The notes under the pieces: model-generated
What the model was told of the DNA's origin: nothing
The model's database searches: none
Seen by the model: the letters and a program-made list of their open reading frames with translations, nothing else
Origin: Archilochus colubris
Lineage: Eukaryota; Chordata; Aves; Apodiformes; Trochilidae
DNA length: 64,000 bases
Direction: 5' to 3'
Assembly (NCBI GenBank): GCA_023079485.1
Contig: CM041092.1
Span: 2,489,127 to 2,553,126, forward strand
Part shown: positions 58,099 to 64,000 of the stretch, one piece after another
Layout: each line of letters starts with the position of its first letter
Position numbering within the stretch: the first letter of the stretch is position 1
Program-made: the position numbers and the translations under genes

Positions 58099-58362
58099 CA
58101 TAAACTCACAGACTGGGTTGGATTGGAAGAGACCTTAAAGGTTACCAAGATCCAACCCCCCCTGCATGGGAAGGGACACCTCTCACTATCCAGAGTGCAC
58201 AAGGCTTCATCCAACCTTGAGCACTTCCAGGGAGGGGGCATCAACAGCCTCCCCAAGCAACCTATTCCAATATCTTACTACCCTCATGGTGAGGACTTTT
58301 TCCCTAATATCTAACCTAAACCTACCCTCTTTCAGTTTAAAACCATTAGTCCTTGTGAAATG
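58099..58362 (-). mobile_element. CR1 LINE 3' fragment, diverged
   Basis: TAAACTCACAGACTGGGTTG, GGAAGAGACCTTAAAGG, GGGAAGGGACACCTCTCAC, CATCCAACCTTGAGCACTTC and CTAACCTAAACCTACCCTC follow the reversed order of an avian CR1 3' region. The tail is worn, so it is an older copy. Confidence 0.9.
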
Positions 58363-60499
58363 ATGAATCCCCCAAGCAGCAGGCAGATCCTTGTGTCCTT
58401 GTCATGCACCATTCCTCGTCCCTCTCAGCCAGGATGTAGCTCATGATCAGGCTTTAGCTGATGTGAGTTGTAACCCTCAGAAACTGAAGCTGAGGTTGGT
58501 TGAAAGGAAGCAAATTCCAGCTAGATCAAAGGTATGTGTGGGGGCTTTTTTGTTTTTTTGTTTCTTTATTTTGTTTTCCAACCTCCCTGTATTGCTGTGG
58601 TAGACTCTGTCATGGGAACTCTTCAAGTGACATTCTGCCCTAGCTGAAGTCACAAACTTCAGGGTCACAGACATCAGCTTTTCAGGGATAGGATTTCACC
58701 TCTGGGGATGAAAAATATCAGTTCAAGGTAGCTCATCTTGTTGCTTACATTGCTACATCCATCCCTGGACAACCCACTTGATGTCATGTCGGGTTCTTAG
58801 CCTGCGTGTTTGATTTGACTGCTAAATACCATTCTTTCCTCAGAAAGGCAAAGCCCTGCTTTCCACCAGGCTGTGTTTTTTGTGCTGTTTCTTTTTGACT
58901 GGTCTGGAGCTTTGTTAGAGGCTGAAAACATCCTGGGGTTTTTATGCCCCCATGTCTGTGGGATGAGGACACGGATACGGACGCGGCTCCTTCGCTGTAC
59001 GTCCCTGTGACAAATTCCTAGCACTGAAATAATAATAACAATTCCTTTTTCCTTTTGACTTTATGTGGAGCTGCAGAGTCCAATAAATATTAATGAAACA
59101 GGAAAAACTCGCCTGTACATAATTAATAAGATTAATTTGTTTTATTCAGAGTCTTACAAAATGACTGAGGAATTGGAAGAAGGAAATAAAATGGGCACAA
59201 AAAATGACAGCAGGAATTGGTTTCTCCCCTAGGAAAGAGCTCAAATCCTTTCTGCATTGCTCCTGCTCAACCTACAGTTTAGCTTCAGCAACTTTATGAT
59301 TTAATTAATTTGAACCTTTTTATTGCAAATGATCTTGCTAGCAACCTGTTGTAGGAAATAAGGAGGATGGGTCTTCTCATAGCTACATTTTCTTTTCCAA
59401 ATCCTTGGCCTCCTTGCCAGGACAAATCCATAACATCTTTGTCAGCACTCACAAAGATTATTATTGGTTTTAAGCAAATCCTGATTTTGTTGGCTGGCCT
59501 ATAAATGAATTCAATCCCAAAGAATAGGAAATAATTTCAGAATTTGAAAGTTCAAAACCAACAAAGGAAATCAGGAAATTTCCATGACTGTGGAAATTGC
59601 CAGTTTTGACCTTCATTGGACAAGACATGTCAAACATCAAAATTTTAACTTTATAAAGAAAAATGACACAAAATCTTTCCTTTTACCTGCCCTTGCAGAA
59701 ATCTGTACGTTTTCCCTTGGAAATTTTTTTTCTGATGGAGCTTTATTTTTAGGAAGCTGCCAAGGAACTCCACATATTTTACATACATACAAAAATATAT
59801 GTGTGTGTGTGTTACCTAAAGAGTACTGCATGTAGCAGACAAAATAGTAGCTTTGAAGAGTGATGGCAGTGATGTATGCACAGTAAATTAGCAATATCTA
59901 TGTGAAATCCTTTGTGCTGTTCTGGAGATCAAATGTAAATCTCTCTCTATAATCTCTATATAATGCAAGGTACCTATTATGGATATTAAACAGAAGCTAA
60001 ACTTTCAGTTTGAAATTGGGAGCTGGCAAGTAAACTAAGGGTAATAATTTAATTATGAAGGTTCCTTTTTGGAACATCAATAGATACTCATGTCTTATTC
60101 AGACTAAAATGTAAAGTTATGCCAAGGATTTTTATACATTTCAAGTGACTCTGGAGGCTACAAACATGATGTAGTCACTGCAGCATCGATCTCTGCTGCT
60201 TCTTGGGGATTCCTACTGGGACAGAACTACCAGGTCCCTCCTCCCTGTCCCATTTCTTTCCCATCCCCTGTGCTGTCCTCTGATGGGGGGAACACATCTT
60301 GGGTTGTTCACTGAGCTGTGTGTGGAGCATTTTTGCATCATCCCAAACCACTGATGGTTTAAGTTGCTAAGCTCCAGTGACCATCCAGCTGATTCCTCCA
60401 GGCAGACCCAACCTCAGCCATGGAGGAAAAAGACCAGTGGAAAAAAAAAAAAAAAAAAAAGGCTTTTTTTGGCATTGATGGGGTTGATTACATCAGGTG
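58363..60499. other. Noncoding sequence with a small CpG cluster
   Basis: Unique DNA. Six CpG fall within 58972-59001 although the surroundings have almost none. A (TG)n run lies at 59797-59812 and a poly-A at about 60440-60461. Short open frames only. Confidence 0.55.
59797..59812. repeat. (TG)n microsatellite
   Basis: ATATATGTGTGTGTGTGT-type run of about seven TG units. Confidence 0.9.
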
Positions 60500-60668
60500 A
60501 CAGAGCACTGGCTGCCCAAGGAGGTGATGGAGTCTCCATCTCTGGAGACATTCAGAACCTACCTGAATGGTGTCCTGTGCATCCTACTGTAGGTGAAGCT
60601 GCTCTGGTGACAAAGTTGGACAAGGTGAGCTCCAGAGGTTCCTTCCAACCCCTGAAATTCTCTGGAAA
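60500..60668 (+). mobile_element. CR1 LINE 3' fragment, old
   Basis: ACAGAGCACTGGCTGCCCAA, GGTGATGGAGTCTCCATCTC, TGGAGACATTCAGAACC and GGTTCCTTCCAACCCC match the sense ORF2 end (RHWNxLP...ESPSLETF) and 3' UTR of CR1. The tail has decayed. A poly-A about 40 bases upstream is probably unrelated. Confidence 0.85.
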
Positions 60669-62370
60669 GAATAACTGGGCCCTAGTCAACTAGTAGGGTC
60701 AAAGTTGTACAACCTTTACCAACCCAGCCTAGGATTACCAGCCAGAAGTAACCAAGAGTTTCCTGCCTGTGTTTTGTGGTCTTCCAGCTTTGATAAGCAT
60801 ATTCTGCCAGGAAGGCTTTCACAGCTAATTCATTTTTTTCCTGCAATTTTTGTGAATGATTTGGGTGCTTTGACACAAGAATTCACCAATTAAGAAACAA
60901 GCAAGAAAGACTTTCAAATAAAACTCACCACATTTGTTCGAGGCACTGAAAAGGAGGAAATTACTGTTGCTCTCCAAAAAGCAGCTGTGTGTATACAGTG
61001 ACATTTTATTTAATGATTCAAATTATAGCATAAATATACATTGTATTACTTGTTATTCTCATTTATATTACAATCCTGCCAAAGAGCCTTCAGCATAGAT
61101 GTCAGCTGTAACAAATGAGGTTTATACAGGAGCAGTAAGAAAGCCAGACCTCAATGGCATAAGAAACATTAACTGTCTTATTTAATCTTATGCTGAAAGA
61201 GTTTTATATGTACTCATTGAATCCCATCTTACTTCATGCTGGTCTGCTGCTCTCTTGGTGGGACTGCTTAATTTAATATTAAGGGGGACAAAAGATATTT
61301 TAGGAGTCATTAATGTTAAATTTTTCAAGAAAAATAAAAAAAGAGTGCTCCAGTAGCAATAATAATGATACACAGTTAAAGTAGTGGATCCATTTTAAAG
61401 CATATTCACAAATCATTTAAGGATGTGCCCTCCTTAGCATTTCTGCCATGTTAACTATTTGACCCAAACTTTTGGCAGTGTCTGCAGTACTGGGCTGAAG
61501 AGCTGCTGGATCTCTGCAGGGGAAGTTCCTCACATCTCTTCTCACTGCTGCCCTGCTATTGCTGTGGCTTCTCAAAAAACCTGCTCTGAAACCACTTGAG
61601 TCCATTGAGGTGTTGGAAACTCAACCACAGGTGAAACTACTGAGGCAGCTCCTCAAGCACTGAGCCTTGGTTTGTTTAAATGGCTGGTGAGCATCTTCTG
61701 CAGCTATTAATTCCCTTGGAAAAAAAAAAAGTGGCTGGACTAGTTGTGGTGTTTCTTGCTTTTAGGAAGGTTTCTGGAGATGAGAGGGGGAAAAAAGATG
61801 CCAAATCAGAAGCAGCAGCAATTCATCTGGAGGCTCCAGAGCCTGCAGAGTGCTTGGTGTGAGCTCTTGCATAGCCTGGAAATGTGAAAAATAGCTGCTG
61901 ACACCATCTGAGGGATGCCTGATGAATAATGAGCTGTGAACAGTGGCACTGAGGTCATTCTGTATTTTAATTCTAGAGTGGGTTGTAAATTATCTAATTA
62001 CCTGCATGGACTCTTCCAGAGAGAGGGAGAAACCTTCTGCTGGTGGAAGGGACTGACCTTGGCCCCAGTGTCAGGCTGGGGCAGGAGATGGGACCTGAGG
62101 GGCTACTAAAGCCCCTTTGCTCCCTTGGGGAACTCTGCTTGATGGCCTTTGGGACAAAACAAGAAGTTCTGTATCATCAGCACCATGCAGGAGTGGCACT
62201 GGAGTCCTGGGCTGGGGCAGCCCCAGGAGGTGGATGCTTGGAGCTGGTCCAAGGAGCTGGACAGGTTCTGCTGTGGGGTCACTGCTGCTCTCTGTGCATG
62301 TTCTTGAGTCCTTGGCTGCACTGAATCTTTTGTAACTTTCTGAGTTTAGATTTCAACTTTTTTTTTTTAA
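60669..62370. other. Noncoding, unique sequence
   Basis: AT-rich to about 61400, more mixed after. Overlapping short open frames at 62043-62335 have no recognisable content. Confidence 0.6.
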
Positions 62371-62495
62371 TTTGAGGGTGCTGAGCCCCTGGCCCAGGTT
62401 GCCCAAGGAAGTTGTGGCTGCCCCATCCCTGGCAGTGCTGAAAGTTGGATGGGGCCATCAGCAACCTGGGCTGGTGGGAGGTGTCCCTGCCCATT
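62371..62495 (+). mobile_element. CR1 LINE 3' fragment (older subfamily)
   Basis: TTGAGGGTGCTGAGCCCCTG, GTTGTGGCTGCCCCATCCCT, GGCAGTGCTGAAAGTTGGAT and GGGAGGTGTCCCTGCCC. Same subfamily as 6863 (plus) and 27831 (minus). The last part and tail are missing. Confidence 0.88.
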
Positions 62496-64000
62496 CCTAG
62501 CTATTCTTTGATTTTTTTTTAGTTGATTTATGTACCTTGAGGGCTCTAAAGGGCACCTTCCCTGTGTGAGGTGCAAGCCAAGTCCTGGGGCTGGCATGGG
62601 AACCCTGGCTGAAACCCAGAGGAGAGCAGAGCCCAAACCCTGCTCCCTCTCACAAGGTAACTCCTTTCTTCAAAGCCAGGCAGCAGCTCAGGTTAAAACC
62701 ATTTCTATGAAAATAAATTCTCCAGGAAAGCAAATACAGCATTATTGTGATTTTAGAATCCAGGGAGAGTTTGTGATCTTGCAGGAGAGCTCTGGTGCTC
62801 AGTTGCTGCTTGATGAGAGTGCAAGGCTGGGGAGGAAAAAGAAGTAGGAAAAAAAATGAGTCCATGTATAATGTAAAATTCTGAGAACTTCCAGCTATGT
62901 TCCGTGCATTAATAATAATTAAATGTGCTTATCCTGCCCTTACAAGCAGTTTATTTTGCTGACATTTGCTTCTTAACGTGGTAACACTGCAGACAAAACC
63001 TAAGCAAAAAAGTGCTTTTTAAATTTTTTTCCCCCATTCTGACAAAGCCAGCACTGGCTATATTTAATATAAGGCAATATGTGGTAAAATGATCAAACTA
63101 ATAACTTTAAAAAAAATTAATATTTAAGGAGGACACATGCTGGAATGCTGGACAGCAAACATAGAGATTTATTAATTGACTTAAAGACATCTTTATTATG
63201 AAGAGCTCAGGTGTTGTATACTTCAGTCTGGAAGCTTTTGAACCTTGTTGACTGCATATTGGAAATGCAGAGGAAATCTCTTGCCTGTTTTTTAATCTGG
63301 AAAGCTCGAATACATTCCTTGTAGTTAATTTTCCAGCAAAGAGTCACTCAGTCATGTGGAGGAAAATGACACCAGTTTTATTCAGTCCATCAGCACTGAT
63401 AATAGTCTTGTAGAGAACCATCTGCATTGATGAGATGGTATTTATGCACATCTACAAGTGAATTATGCCATTTTTTCCTGGAAAACCACTTGGGGAGCTT
63501 TTTTAGCCTATTTTTTTTTTAAAAAAAATTTGTTACCTTTTTTTTTTTTCTTTTTTTGAGTTGTAAGATAAGGACTGGTGTGGCATATATCAGCTCTATC
63601 AGCTTTGTTTTAAAATGCTCGGTTGGTTGAGGATTCAGTGTCCATGTGAAAACAATCTGAATTTTCATGTCTTGAAGATGGGCAAGGAAATGATGAAGTC
63701 TCTATTTCCATAGAGATTGGGGCTACATAATTAAATACATACAGTCAAAGGCAGAAAAGAAATTGCTTCCTCAGTTTAGAGAAAAATAATAGGGAAGAAT
63801 ATAAAATGGGAGAAAAAAAAGAAATAAATGGAAGCAATAAATGGCCAGGCAGTAGAGTGGTTTGGAGTTGGAGTAGGTCAAGCTAACCCCATCTTTTATT
63901 CTGGTTTTAGTTTTTCTGAGGTTCAGCTGAAAAAGGTGAGAGAATAAACCTGAGGTTTTTTTTGGTTTTTTTTTTTTGAAACGTTGATTAAAATGAGGAC
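62496..64000. other. Noncoding, AT-rich sequence to window end
   Basis: Poly-T and poly-A runs at 63508-63557 and 63958-63977. The 105-codon plus open frame at 62530-62847 shows no recognisable domain. Nothing else supported. Confidence 0.6.

Noticed and set aside
1..64000. tRNA, rRNA or snoRNA genes
   Set aside because: No intact A/B box pairs with a cloverleaf were seen apart from decayed MIR-like heads; box C/D-like strings were too short to support.

Overview
The window reads as nuclear DNA from a bird. The strongest clue is about 17 copies or fragments of CR1 LINEs with typical avian 3' ends (ATTCTATG-type tails next to the motif AAGGGACCT...CCAACCC). There is also one avian-type ERVL solo LTR, several very old MIR-like SINE fragments, and a compact, CpG-poor, AT-leaning background. 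CR1 makes up roughly 6 kb (about a tenth) of the window. Four copies look close to identical by eye, which implies a CR1 lineage that was active fairly recently. That would fit a CR1-rich bird lineage, but I cannot name the order or species.

No host protein-coding gene could be supported. Nearly all long open frames lie on CR1 ORF2 remnants, on polypyrimidine arrays that cannot form stop codons, or in unremarkable sequence without codon-like structure. I saw no tRNA, rRNA, CRISPR or operon-like organisation. The region is best read as intergenic or deep intronic.

Layout: 0.17-1.52 kb is a three-copy tandem repeat of about 440-460 bp, each unit carrying a CR1 tail and a poly-T of different length. 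4.5-13.8 kb holds CR1 copies at 4.56, 6.86, 9.66, 11.2 and 13.14 kb in mostly unique DNA. 14.23-14.77 kb is a degenerate polypyrimidine tract. 14.8-24.3 kb is mostly unique, with a MIR-like fragment at 18.7 kb and a CR1 at 20.8 kb. 24.35-29.13 kb is a CR1 cluster: a tail-to-tail pair, a scrambled reverse transcriptase fragment, a 31-bp near-perfect palindrome at 26.96 kb, and a head-to-head pair meeting near 28.157 kb that includes the longest CR1 copy (about 970 bp). 30.40-32.24 kb contains a T-rich tract and a striking 12-bp-period polypyrimidine array. 34.85-38.6 kb has three more CR1s and a MIR-like fragment. 38.6-53.1 kb is almost free of young repeats. 53.127-53.918 kb is the solo LTR, with a TATA box, a polyadenylation signal and a near-matching 5-bp target duplication. 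53.9-64 kb is mostly unique with three older CR1 pieces.

There are no genes here to work together. The window records insertions and repeat growth. I found no convincing new biological system. The items most worth checking are the palindrome, the phased 12-bp array, the tandem triplication, the two CR1 subtypes, and the repeat-poor stretches that may be conserved noncoding DNA.
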